Positions 25,971 to 38,180 of a stretch of DNA of 64,000 bases are shown here, piece by piece. The notes under the pieces are model-generated. The model did not search any database, was not told the DNA's origin, and saw only the letters and a program-made list of their open reading frames with translations. Numbering within the stretch: position 1 is the stretch's first letter; each line of letters begins with the position of its first letter. Origin of the DNA: Glossina fuscipes (Eukaryota; Arthropoda; Insecta; Diptera; Glossinidae). The stretch is from the NCBI RefSeq assembly GCF_014805625.2, contig NW_023998414.1, forward strand, positions 28,101,511-28,165,510. Direction: 5' to 3'. Made by a program: the position numbers and the translations under genes.

Positions 25971-26559
25971 AAGCCGTTAGTGATGGAAATATGTTGCTTT
26001 TATAACATTTCAATTATTACGGTATCCACTACAGCATATGTATAGCATAATGTAGTATAGGAGAGTTGATGTCTTGCGATCATCTCTCTGCTTTAGATGA
26101 TTTATTATAGACTTTTTTTTCCTTTGCTTTGTTTTGTTTCAATACTATTTCGCATATATGAGCATTTTGTATATTTAATTGCCTTCACTACGGGCGATTT
26201 TGGTAAAGATCTTAGCAATTAATATGAAAATTAAAAATATTTAATAAAATTTTCAACTTAAGCTATCCTTAAATATCCGAATCCGTGTAAGAACGGACTA
26301 AGTTCTTCATATTTAATTTAGAGAACTTAGACAGCTTATTTTTTTTATTTTATTTATTTATTTTTTTTTTTTTCTGTTAATCAAATACACGAATAACAAT
26401 AACAATATAATAATAATAAATAAATGAAAAATCAAAAAGAGATTAAATAATTTAATAAGAGAAGAAACTTAACAGTACGTATAGCATGAAAAACATTACA
26501 TTGGTCCACAGCTCACCATTAAATAGCCTACACCACTTTGCTTAATACAGCCATTCGCA

Positions 26560-26660
26560 CAACTGCTTTCCAAAATGAGGCATTATGTGAGCATTGGTCG
26601 AAAAGACGGTCCGACATGCAAACACTTTCAATAGCGTTCGTCCTTCGAAAAGCGGATTTC
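26560..26660. mobile_element. Fragment sharing a block with the 16230-16475 element
   Basis: ATAGCGTTCGTCCTTCG at about 26631 also occurs at about 16331 on the plus strand. Flanking sequence differs, so this is a short relic of the same repeat or a shared insertion. No ends seen. Confidence 0.3.
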
Positions 26661-28467
26661 TCTCTCGCCAATTAGGTGTGGAGTCTAACGGCTCACGAAG
26701 CCGAAGATATAATTTAAAGAGTATATCTTGTAGCACTTCTTTTTCTCTTTTTCAATAAATAAATCAAAATAAGTTTACTTGAAAATCGGTAAGAATTTAA
26801 TAATAAAATAAAATTTTTCACATTAATTGTTACTCAAAACATAGTTTATTATTAATTGATTATGTTCCCTGCAATGAATACAAAGAATGATTGGCTCGGC
26901 TTGAATTGATTTACTTGGAATAATTTTTTTTTTTTCATCTCTGCTCTTGCCGTTGGTCGGCAAACGTTTACTGATATCGCATTTTCCTGCAGTGGGCTAC
27001 AAATAGCATTGAATTCTGCAGAGGCAAGGGTAAGATCAGATAAGTAATTCGACAAAGTACAATTCAAAATTGCGTATTGGTGAACGTAATATAAGATTTG
27101 TGACAAGTTCCGAGCAAAGAACTGGCATTTGGTTTGAAAAGAGTTAAGTAGGAACTACAGTGCAAGGTGAAATTTGAGGCATTTCCTATCAATTTACGCA
27201 TAATTTTGCAGCGCAGATTGCGAATTGATCGTAGAGGCGTGAAGAAGGCTAACCGTCGTTAATGATGAAATGATTGTCGAAGAAGTCTTAAATTTGGGAG
27301 CACATAAGTCATAACAAGTCGGATCGAATGCCAGTTGGCAGGTAAGCAACTGCGTCATGGGATAAATTGCATTTTGTAATCATACTTTACACGCTTATTA
27401 TAGGGAATTAGTCGTTAAATTATTAACAGTATATTGATGCAGTTCTTGTTATTTGCGCCACGTCTAGTGGATTGAGGTCCTGCGCACGCCTAACGAACAT
27501 AGTCTCAAGACAATTGACTTAGCGTCGCTAGGTAGGAAATATTGATACACCGACCCTGTTAAATTATGTCGACGAATTAACGTGACTCGTCGCCTATTCC
27601 TCCAATTTCAATTAATCATAACGTAATCAGTATGAAGTCAATTATTTAAGTTTTTATATAGGAATCGAAAAATATAGTCAAAGAACGCCTGCGTCAAAAA
27701 AATGAGTGGCCAAGCTTTGCTGGTTTGGGTGTAGTTTTTGGTGAAGATTAAATTTATCTCTATCGTCCTTCTTATACGTATAGCTCCACATATATTTATG
27801 TACATTTTTTTTTACATTTCTTTTAAAGCATATTTTCTTATTTCAATATATCTATGTAACATGATTAGCATAAGCATAAAATAATCTTGGTTTGATTTGA
27901 TAGAATAAGCATAGAAGAAGTTTTGTCCTTTATCGGCCCCTATCCTAGCATTAGTTGTGTAATCCAAATGTAATCAATTAAACTAAAAATTAATTCAATA
28001 ATTAAATAAATGAAAAAATAGAAGTAAAAATATGATATGTATGTATACGACAGCTATGATAAAATTCCGATCCGTTTTATATTCGAAAGAATTCGATGTT
28101 TAAACTGCTTCTCGCAATCTGTAAATAATCAGATAATATGTTAGATAAAATCATTAATTTTCAAAAACTATTAAATAACGACTTGAATCGATCAGGGCTA
28201 CAAAAAGCAGTTTGACGGTTAAGTCCTTCAGGATGAAAATCAAGAAAATTTATTTTTTTCAAAATTCTATCCATGATGGTGTATTAATATTTGAGAAAAT
28301 GCAAACCATTTCTGTGTGCGTTTAATAACCGATCCATCTAAGAATAATGTACGAAACGGGAAAAAAAAAGGAAGAATTGCAGTCATTAGTACTAGCGTTC
28401 GATACGGCTATGTCAGTACTGCTAGAGCAATTGTAGCGTACATTTCGAAAGAAAAGTGTAAATGTTT

Positions 28468-28469
<2 letters not shown>

Positions 28470-28504
<35 letters not shown>
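28470..28504. repeat. T35 homopolymer
   Basis: About thirty-five T in a row, the longest homopolymer in the window. Confidence 0.96.
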
Positions 28505-28505
<1 letters not shown>

Positions 28506-28562
28506 GAGGAGTTGTAGCAGTCACCTCATTGATAAGGCCATAGCTCGGCCCCTTAAAGGCAG

Positions 28563-28563
28563 G

Positions 28564-28595
<32 letters not shown>

Positions 28596-28599
28596 GAGA
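28563..28599. repeat. (GA)n microsatellite
   Basis: GA dinucleotides interrupted by one ACA. Confidence 0.95.
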
Positions 28600-29295
28600 A
28601 TTACGCTTGAAAGTTTTAATATTTTTAATGTGAATAAGTTTGAAGAGACTTTTGTAAATGATGTATATACGCGCATGCACACAGGCGTAGGAAATGTTTT
28701 TACATTTGTATAATAATATCCTTCTCTCAAGGTTAATCAAGCATCATTAACGCAAATGGTCAAGCTTGGAGACCTTCAACCGTTGAAACAAAAAACATTT
28801 CGTAACGTTCGTCAACTGTAATAAATGTTATGCAAAAAGACATTAAAAATTTCCTCAATATAAACCGAAAGAGACCTAAGTCAACAAACGCGCGCGATTT
28901 TATAATGCCAAATATCGCGTGATGAATGAAAATTTGTTTACAGAGGATCAATGACAACCAAGACAGAACGAACCGGTTATAAAGGTTAATGCCGCTATAT
29001 ATATATATATTAGCATGATCGTGTCATATTAAACAAAAATGAAATGAAAAAAAAAAGAAATTGTAATTGTTGTGTAAGAAACTTAAAAACCATACCGAAA
29101 AAATACTAAGAAAAGTCCACAAAACGGAGACAGTTTATGAGGCAGGCTAAACAATGTCATCTGTTTCGGGAATATAATGAGAAAATAAATGGTAATAAAA
29201 ACAAAAAGAGAAGAAAAAAACAAAAAAAAACAAAAAACAAAAAAGAAAGGGAAAGAAATCATAAAGAAAAAAATCCTTGAGTGGTTTAGTTAAAT

Positions 29296-29317
29296 AACAA
29301 CAACAACAACAACAACA
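29296..29317. repeat. (CAA)n microsatellite
   Basis: About seven CAA units. Confidence 0.95.
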
Positions 29318-29740
29318 TATGAATGATATGCGTAGATGAAAGACGTTCTGAAAGACGTAGCGTATGTTTTTCGTTTTCTTTCTTAATTTTAAACGGGGTG
29401 TTTATTGCTCATTTATCACACGTCTGTTTTGAGCTGTAACGAATGCGTTCGAACGAAAATCTGATTCGAACCCCATTTGAAAATTAGAAATCACATACGA
29501 AATCCTATCAACCATACAATTACGCACGCCTTGTATACTGAAAAACGGATTGCACTCCAACAACACAAACAACATTAATATTATAAAAAATTAAGCGCAT
29601 TGATATTAAACAATATTTCACTTTTATGATATCGTTTTTGTTTTTGCTTTTGTTTTTGTTTTCATTTTTATTATTTTTAAAACACGCAGCCAACCGTATA
29701 ACACACAACAATCCATTTATTATATCGCATATATACCTGA

Positions 29741-29774
29741 TGCTATTGCTATTGCTATTGCTATTGCTATTGCT
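29741..29774. repeat. (TGCTAT)n hexamer repeat
   Basis: More than five perfect TGCTAT units. Confidence 0.96.
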
Positions 29775-30189
29775 TGCTGTTGATGCATATGAACACATGA
29801 ATCGACCATCGCACAACCGAGTGAATCGATCGTCATTACAATGATTTAGAGTATGGTTGTGGGAAATGTCGGCTTTTAAGAACTTTTAATGCCATGTCCC
29901 CTTACTACACATACATTCATTCATTCTATAGTTCTAGTCTTGGCTACTTTAAGGTGTCATTTCTTGGTAAGCACATATATATATATATAAATGAAATGAT
30001 GATGGGAAAGAGCAGAGAAGAGGCAAGAGAGAGGAAAACCTTTAAATGGCAGTAAACGACTTGTGATTTAAATCATAAATATTGCGTGCTTTTAATTGCC
30101 TCTATTGCACTTAAATATTTTTAGCTGCAATTTCTTTTAACTTTGTATGCCATTACGATCACCGTATGCGTTTAACAACCCTCCGTATA

Positions 30190-30192
30190 CAT

Positions 30193-30236
<44 letters not shown>
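30190..30236. repeat. (CA)n/(TA)n microsatellite
   Basis: Short CA block, then a TA array of about 34 bases. Confidence 0.95.
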
Positions 30237-30237
<1 letters not shown>

Positions 30238-31559
30238 AGTATATACGGTCATCAAGTAAGTGCTTTTTAGTTTTTAATTTATAAACAAAATTAAACAGTA
30301 AAAGTAATAAACATGAATTGTCTCTCTTTTTTTTCTTTTTAGATGTTGTTTCATGTCATTTTTACTTAAAATTGATTTCATATAAATGATCGCCTTTTGA
30401 AAGACTTTTTCTAAAAAAACATCGATTTTTTATCACTTTCGCCCATAAATTTGCTTTTATTTCACTTGATAAACAAATTCATTTAGAATTCATGGTCTAC
30501 TAGAGCAGGCCTATGCTCTAATGAAATCCCCAAATTAAAAAAAGTGTAGATTGTGGCAAGCCCACGCTGGGCATTTTTAAAGATTCAACGATCATTGATC
30601 TTTCCTCCCGATAAATTGACTTTTTCAAGAAGTCTATAGCGTGATGTAAAATATTTGTGAATTCACACATCGTCCCAGTCACTTTGCCCCACAAAATGAA
30701 TGGGAGTAATGGAGTAATCGAGTTTCTTTAGTAGTTCTACATTAAGGGCAATTGCAATGTCCCTATCAGGCCGAAAAGTTATTTTTTTTTTTATACACGT
30801 AAATGTTCGTGCCAATGTTCGGAACATCAGATTGTACAGGCTCGTGGCAATACTCCTTAGTTACATACAAGTCATCTAATCAGATATGAGGTTTATCCGA
30901 TCTTTAATCGCAATTTTATTGTTCTCGTCATAAGTTTTATTAATAATTTGGTGTACGCTGTACAACTATGCATGTATTGTATTCCACAGATAATGGTAAT
31001 ATGCAAGTAACATACATATATATATATGTTAAAAAAAAATTTCGATTGTAATCTTAATCCGAAGTTTGTCTTATTGATGTTTGCGTTCGAAAGCACAAAA
31101 TGGATGACCTATAAACTTCACACAAATCTATCTTCCGTGTTAGTATGTGTGTTATACATATTTTAATGCGTTATTAGTATTATTTTCGCATAATTCAAAC
31201 ACAATGGAAGATTTATATTAACCATGTGTTCAACCAATCGAAACAGAGGAATTAATGTAATTTTTAACGCATGAAAGTTACTCTGTCGGTTTGCTTATGC
31301 ATGTTATGAATGAATGTGAATTAATGCTAAAAGTGTAATAATATTGACTTTTTTTACATATTTATCTATCATCACGAGAGCAACACCTGTCGGCTCAGAT
31401 TATTGCATTATTTTAATTCATGAAAATGAAAATAATTTCTCGGCGAGTTTTCGAAATTTTTCATTTTTCATTTTTAAAAAGTGATTTTCGTAATTAACAA
31501 AGACGCTTTGAATAAAATTTATGCAAAAAAGGACTAAATAAAGGATAAAGAACTGCATT

Positions 31560-32220
31560 TTTATACTTTATAAATATTGGCGGGACGAGGCTGAGTTTTT
31601 ATGTTTTTTTTTTTTTTTTGTTTGTTATATGGTGTTTGTGTTGCACTTTATGCGTCACAAGCAAAAAAACACAAAAAGCAAAAGTGTTCGCAACTTTGCG
31701 TCATTTTCAAATTCTTTTGTAAATTTGTAGGTGATTGCTGCAATTTTTACGAACGAGAAAATGCTTACCACAGATACGACAGAATTGGACCGACGAATAG
31801 ACGGACAGACGGACAGCTGGACAGATAAACAGATGAACAGATGAACAGATGGACATGCTTAGATACATTCCGAAATTGAAACTGGCCAAGACTTTATCTA
31901 CTGTATGGGGGCTTTGAAGGTTGCTGCTGCGAGTTATATAAGTATTGAAAGAAAACATTAAGTTTTCATATATTATTATACTGGGTAGGAGTGGTCAATT
32001 TTTTCCATTTTTCTACAGCATCGCCCATAGAATATGCATTCAAATTTTTGTAGCCGAGAATATATTTACAACAGACATTATACAAACGAACAAACGGACA
32101 TGATTAAATCGATTCTCGGATCTTTCAATTTTGATGGGATCTTTTAAGCTTTCTGCTGGGTGTTGTAAACCATTCGATAAAATGAACATATCCCTGATCC
32201 TTTGGTGATCGGTATAAAAG
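31560..32220 (-). mobile_element. Dimeric DINE-1/INE-1-like element, reverse orientation
   Basis: On the minus strand the copy begins CTTTTATACCGATCACC, then AAAGGATCAGGGATATG, ACAACACCCAGCAGAAAGC, and TAATCATGTCCG. The second half has TTCGGAATGTATCTAAGCATG, an (ATCTGTTC)n expansion, and GTATCTGTGGTAAGCATTT. It then reads ACAAATTTACAAAAGAATTT and CTCAGCCTCGTCCCGCCAATA, matching the 3' half of the copies at 18395 and 33012. Its start is the approximate reverse complement of their 3' end, so the family has inverted ends. Confidence 0.85.
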
Positions 32221-33011
32221 TAAAATTCTGACAAACTCACAACAGTGTCTGCCTTTAAGTTACCTTGAGAGCTCTGCAAAAAGTTCCCGGCAAAATGTCT
32301 CCATTCCGTTCTCCATCCTTTCTGCCATAACTGCGTCCGTGAGAAGATCAAAATAAATAAATTCCCATTTCATTGTGGATCGAGATGGTAACATCACGTT
32401 GGTACACCACGTAGTGTTCACACAAATGTTATTCTAGTTCGCACAAATCATTCTAAAGAATACAAGTGAAAACTAGAGCGATTATGATATATCCTGTTGC
32501 CATGACAGTTAAACTCTTTGAAGATGCTTCTGTTTTAGATATAAAATTCTTGTAATGAAGACCAACAATTGTAACGGTGCCACAAGAGCTACAACAATTA
32601 ATGCGAGCTTATTACGGAAATATTCGCAAGGAGTGAAAGAGAGGCATTGCATTGATTAATAAAGGCCGATGTTCCAGTTCGAAGGAATTGCAAAAAATAT
32701 GAGTAATTGACTGATGGAACTTTGAACAAGTGAAGCTGTAATGTTTGTAACAAAAAAAACCAATCTGCTCTCACTATTCGACCGGCATTTGTTTGAAATG
32801 TCAATGATGGCGGCGGTGAGCATGCAATATTCAAGTTACGTCAAGTACGGTAAAGATTGCCTACTTTCGTGCGTTTTTATCAACCGCATGAAAGATAATA
32901 TTCTTGTCAACAGTTTAGATCACGCAGGCATATATATTCACTTATTATCACTATCAAGAGTAGGATCGGCTTGGCTGCTTTCCTTTTTATATGGCCATCT
33001 TAAATCTACTT
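32221..33011. other. Spacer between two head-to-head DINE-like elements
   Basis: About 790 bases of unique-looking sequence. Overlapping short frames on both strands are not convincing genes. Confidence 0.55.
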
Positions 33012-33882
33012 TTTTTTACCTATCGCCAAAGGATGAGGGGTATATTCATTTTGTCAAAAGATGTGCAACACCTAGAAGAAAGCTTCAGGGACCCCCACAA
33101 AATGCATATATATAGTCTTGATCAGCATCAAATACTCAACTGATTAAAGCATGTCTGTCTGTGTAATGGCTGTTTTACATGCCGCCATGACCGTACCAAT
33201 GAAGCTATCCACGTAAAATTTGGGAAAAACATTGACTGTGCTTGCACGCACATTGGCTGGAAAATGGGCCAAATCGGTCGAAGGACACACCCACAGCACT
33301 ACGTAAACTGAGAACAATTCTGTTTTTCAAAAGGAATAAAAAATTTTCGCTTGGCTCATTACTCGCAAGCTACAGCAGACAAATCTACAACAATTTGAAT
33401 GCATGTTGTACGAGTGATGCTGCCGTACCTAAGTCATAAGTGCATTTTTTTTTTTTTCAAAACCTTTACAACGCACACAAGCAAGCTTCAAACATCCGAT
33501 AAAGTATAAAAATTCTTGATCAGTTCCAAATGCGGAATGCACCTAAGCATGTCTGTGTGTACTATGTCTGTTCATCTGCCCAATTGTGTAGTATCTGCGG
33601 TAAATATAGTCCCGTTCGCAAAAACGAAGATATCTTACAAGAAAATTAGCAAAGGATCGAATTTTTTCAAAGAACATGGCTATGCAAGAAAAATTGTGGG
33701 CAATTTTGCATTCTGTGCGTCTTGTTGTTACTCATAAAGTCCAATACATACATCCTATAAGCTTCTTCACTTTTATTCTGCAAATAGATGAAATCAGCCT
33801 CGCCCATCCAATAGTATAGAGCATGAAAATTAAGTTCTTTTTCTTTTTTTGGAATATCTCGGTGATGGGTATAAAAGATTCG
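33012..33882 (+). mobile_element. Dimeric DINE-1/INE-1-like element, most complete copy
   Basis: 871 bases. Starts with ACCTATCGCCAAAGGATGAG and TATATTCATTTTGTC, then GTGCAACACCTAGAAGAAAG, CAGGGACCCCCACAAAAT, TCTTGATCAGCATCAAA, TGTCTGTCTGTGTAATG and AAGGACACACCCACAGCA. A second half from about 33490 repeats TTCTTGATCAG and the TGTCTG tract. It ends with CCAATAGTATAGAGCATGAA and GGTGATGGGTATAAAAGATT. The two halves are homologous, so the element is an internal dimer. It points away from the minus copy at 31560-32220, with 5' ends about 790 bases apart. Confidence 0.87.
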
Positions 33883-36533
33883 ACCGACACGACCGTATAT
33901 AGTTTGCTTACTTCTCCGCCTTTCATCGGTTTATGCGCAAAGACCAATTAAATGATCATTTTAACCGCTATAAGAAAACGATTAATTATCTGCTCTGTTG
34001 TATTAGGGTTTATTGCATGCGAATCGTATCGTGCGTAATATTCGCCATTCGGATCGAGTTACGGGTATGTGTAAATTGGATAATGTAAACTATAGCCAAA
34101 AATGTCATATTGCAATTATACAATAGGACGCTTACACCTTCAATTCCATGTCACGTTTGCCGCAGAGATAATACAAGTGACTTTGTCATATTCTTTGTGA
34201 GTTTTTTTTTTTTTTTTTTTATTTGATAAGAGTACGTCGGTGGCTGTAATATTACAAATTTCTAAAATGGAGTAGAAAGCCAAGCGGAATTGAGGTAAAA
34301 TTTTCAAAGTTGATTTTATAAACAAATAGTGGAGTTGATAGTGTATTTTTAAACTTTCACCATTAATTTACTGAAAGTGAAGTGTTTCGCGTATTTGAAA
34401 AAAAAAAAAATAAAAAAATAAAAAATAAAAATATCTGTAAAATTTAACACTTAATTTATATAGGCAACGTGTGTTAATTGTTGTTGATATTCGTTTTCAA
34501 CCAAAAGTAAAGAAGAAAAAAGAAAACATCAGAATGTCATAGGACAAGAACAAGACGACATAAGCACCGCTCACCGCACACTTGACTATATAAAGGATCT
34601 AAAATACACTTGAGGGAGCAATCAAAACAATACCTATAAAAATAAGAGTTCAATAGAAGTGTAGAAGAAAAAAGTAAAACATAACAAAACCACAGATACA
34701 AGCAAACACAGAGGGATAAAACAACAATAACAGCTTAAGCAAGACAAAACGAATCCAAAAAAAAAAATCCTTTGAAAGTCAAATACCAAAAAAAAAAAAA
34801 AAAAAAAGGGAAAGGACGACCATGACGAAATCGGTATATGACAAAAAAAAAATGATACTTGAAAGCAAGAAAACAATTAAAGAAAATTGGTTAGAAAAAA
34901 ACACTTGTTGTCACAGGCTAAAGGAATGAAAAATACACGCACACTCTCACTATATCCAATACAATCAAATATATTAAACACTTGAACATCAAGAACACTA
35001 AGATTGAAGATTTCGAAATCAGTGCGAATGGTGACAGAGGAAAACAACAGATTTGACGGTATGACCGAAAGTCAATGTGTTTATAATGACAAAACTCTGA
35101 ACGGTTAACCTTTAGATACGCATACACGCATACACGCATAAGACAATGATGTTAGTCAATATAGAACGTCAACATGAATATAGACCCCAAGCAGATACAG
35201 GGTGTCACAGGATGTTTAAGCAAACAATCGTGAAAATATTATAAAAAAAATTTCTTTGTTTCTTCGCATCTACGCTGGAATCACAAGACAGTGTGAAATG
35301 CACATAACCGGTCCTATCAGATATGTATGGCAACATAGGCATAGACAACATTACCAAGTAAAAAAGAAAAAAAATAAATTTGATATATATAAGATTGCAC
35401 TCTATTCGTTAACAAAGTCGCCTTCAAGATTGGTATAATCAGTCCATTGCATCTCTAGTATTGTGCTGCTTTTCCATAGAACGATTTATATAAGATCTTC
35501 AAAAGTTTCAGTGTCATTCTCGTTCTCTGATCTAAAGTCTTTTCCTCTGAGTATCATTTTGAAATTCGCAAATAGACAATAGTCGCTCGAAACGACTATA
35601 TACGGAACCACGGAATACGGTCAAATATCGTATGTGAACTTCAATTTATACAATTTTGCCATTGATTTGTGATACGTCGCATCTGGTTTCCACTGGGGAA
35701 ATAGGTTTGAAATTTCATTTCATTTATTCATTTTATTCATAATTATAAAGCCATAGGCCTATTACCTAATTACATAGATACGTTTCATGTGAAAAAGAAA
35801 TTATAACGTAAGTGAGCATACAATTCAGCCAAATAGCTGCAGAGGTAATCATCTTACTCCATACGCTCCGTCATCTTTAATAACAGTATGATCAATTTTC
35901 TGCTGGATGCATTAAAGGAATCATCCAAGGTTTTCCGACAGGGTGGATGTTGAAAATATTCAAAAGCACTACCAGCTCTTACTTACAAGGAAGACAAACT
36001 CAAGTGGATTAGTAATACGCTTTTCTTCTATCGATGGACCATTAACATTATCTTATGAGTAAGACATTGATAAGATGATCAATCGGCTTATTAGTATATG
36101 TGATAAAGTCGTTCCACGAAATTCTGTTGGCTATTGCGAATATGAAAGGCCTCACAGTTTGCCTTACATCGAAGGGGTTAATTTTTCTGCAAAAACTCAA
36201 TGCTGGTGCAAGAAGATTTGTGGTCAAAAACTTGACAGATAAATTTTCCACTTTCCTATCTCTCATAGTCCAAGTTAGCGCTTATTTCAACCCAACGTGA
36301 TTTCGGCAAAATGCTTTGATAACTGGTCGAATTTTGAAAGGTCCCAATTGCTTCACTGATGAAAAAAGTATATTTTTTCACATAAAATTACTTACATATT
36401 TCAAGTATACGTAAAGCGAAGCCTTAAGATTGACTCCTACCTTGTGTTAACTACAAGTTTGCGGCACTCAAAGAAGAGACCACTTGCTAGATAGTATATA
36501 TCAATAAAGGTATTAAAGGAATCGTTACAAGCC

Positions 36534-36575
36534 GTATATATATATATATATATATATATAGATATATATATATAA
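36534..36575. repeat. (TA)n microsatellite
   Basis: Alternating A and T interrupted by one G. Confidence 0.96.
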
Positions 36576-37707
36576 TTATTATTATCCATGTCAGATTGTT
36601 TAATGCCTGTTCATTGATTTGAAAAAATCGGCTTAATCTCAAAGTCAGAGCATTATTTAAGTTCGACAACACATGCACAATAGGAAATCATTTTCGAAAA
36701 TCTAACAAAAGTGCACATGTTGCACTTGCACTCATATAAATGACACAATTTTTGTAACACATAAAACCTAAAATGACAAAAGCAGACAACAGAGGTGCAT
36801 ATCGAAATGATATTCAGCTATATGTTATGCATAGGTGTATTGGTGACGCTAATGATAGGGCTCTGCGTATACATCTTCAAATCTTATTTCATTTATTTTG
36901 TTTGTAAATTTTCTTGTGCCCTTCTCTATGTGCCTTTGTCGTGTTCATCGCTACCCTATAATTTTCTGGCAGGACATTCCTCGTTCATTATGATCATAAT
37001 TTACTTTAAAGATTACTTTTGATGAACTGTCACTGTTTTTTTCTTTTTTCTTTTTATATGTCTTTTATATGATCTTTTGTTCCAATTCCTTTGGATAAGC
37101 CATTGCATTCTGTAATGACTGTCATTAACTTTTGACAATGACTTTGTTCTCTGTAGCCTTATCATGACTATTGTTATTATTATTATTGAAGTAGTCACCT
37201 ACGGTGAGAATCGTGAGTATGCTTTAGCGTGTGTATGTGTATTTCTTCGTACACATATAATGTGATCTCTTTTTCATTGCGTTTCTTTTTTTTTTTTATT
37301 TTTTTATTTTTTTATTAATTGCATTAATCAAAATTTGATTTGTTGATCGTATCGGTTGTTGTCGATTTCATAAATTTTCATACAATTGGACGAAAGGAAA
37401 AATAGATGAATAATAAAATTTGAAACACATTTATAATTAAAACGGAGATCATTTACTTAAGAACTGCTTTCGTACGCACTTCAGTCGAATGCATAGAGAT
37501 GGTATTATGATGTACAGACAAAGTTGTAAAAACGCTAAAGTCAAACAAAAAAGAACTATGAGCGTTGTGTGAATGATAAGATTGGTGTTCATATTTCATT
37601 TATAATCACCAGAAATAAGTCGTTAATTGTTCACTTTTCATCACTCATTAGTAGCAGCTTCAAAATTTGATTTTGTTTCTTTTGGCAGAGATACACATAG
37701 ATAGATA

Positions 37708-37737
37708 TTTTTTTTTTTTTTTTGGGGGGGGGGGGGG
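37708..37737 (+). repeat. T16/G14 homopolymer junction
   Basis: Sixteen T followed by fourteen G with no interruption, then CCGC. The only long G run in the window. Confidence 0.98.
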
Positions 37738-37905
37738 CCGCTTTTTGCACCCTAAGCTACTTGTTGCACATGGTAGGTACTAGGACTGCGCCTATGTACG
37801 TAACACTAAGAAGAACTTACAGCAGACGCATCTTTGATGACACGCATCGATTCACGATTATTTTCTAAAACGATTTAAACTTATCTAGCCGTTTGCCTAT
37901 CTATT

Positions 37906-38005
37906 NNNNNNNNNNNNNNNNNNNNNNNNNNNNNNNNNNNNNNNNNNNNNNNNNNNNNNNNNNNNNNNNNNNNNNNNNNNNNNNNNNNNNNNNNNNNNNN
38001 NNNNN
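37906..38005. other. Assembly gap, 100 N
   Basis: Exactly 100 N. A T16/G14 run lies about 170 bases to the left and an RTE-like LINE fragment begins about 175 bases to the right. Confidence 0.99.
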
Positions 38006-38180
38006 AGATAAATGCCACCAAAAATAAATTGGATCGAGAATCCAATCCATAATAACGCATGTTCTAAACATATTCGTAAAAGTAATTCAACAAAAACCAT
38101 GAGCAGCACAAAAGCTTTATTCTACATTTAGGTTCTTAGTCCAGAACTGTAGAGATCCGTATAAACGCAGTCTTCATTGC

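Larger units (their letters stand above)
22881..26559. other. AT-rich non-coding DNA with a gap
   Basis: No gene seen. Includes the first gap. A CTG-rich, less AT-rich patch at 25540-25665 (GCTGTTGC, GCTGCTT words) might be a UTR or promoter on either strand; no open frame or start supports a gene. Confidence 0.55.
26661..31559. other. AT-rich non-coding DNA
   Basis: No gene supported. Two stretches have exon-like borders on the plus strand (26993-27029 and 27212-27341), but the second has stops in all frames. The remainder is AT-rich with the listed microsatellites. Confidence 0.55.
33883..38180. other. AT-rich non-coding DNA with a gap
   Basis: No gene seen. Contains A tracts at 34398-34430 and 34789-34807, the TA array at 36534, the T16/G14 run and the second gap. 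Confidence 0.6.

Noticed and set aside
29450..29480. B-box-like GGTTCGAATC on the minus strand
   Set aside because: No convincing A box upstream on that strand.
32598..33115. Overlapping frames of 78 and 124 codons on opposite strands
   Set aside because: The longer one runs into the DINE-like element at 33012 and neither has a domain motif.
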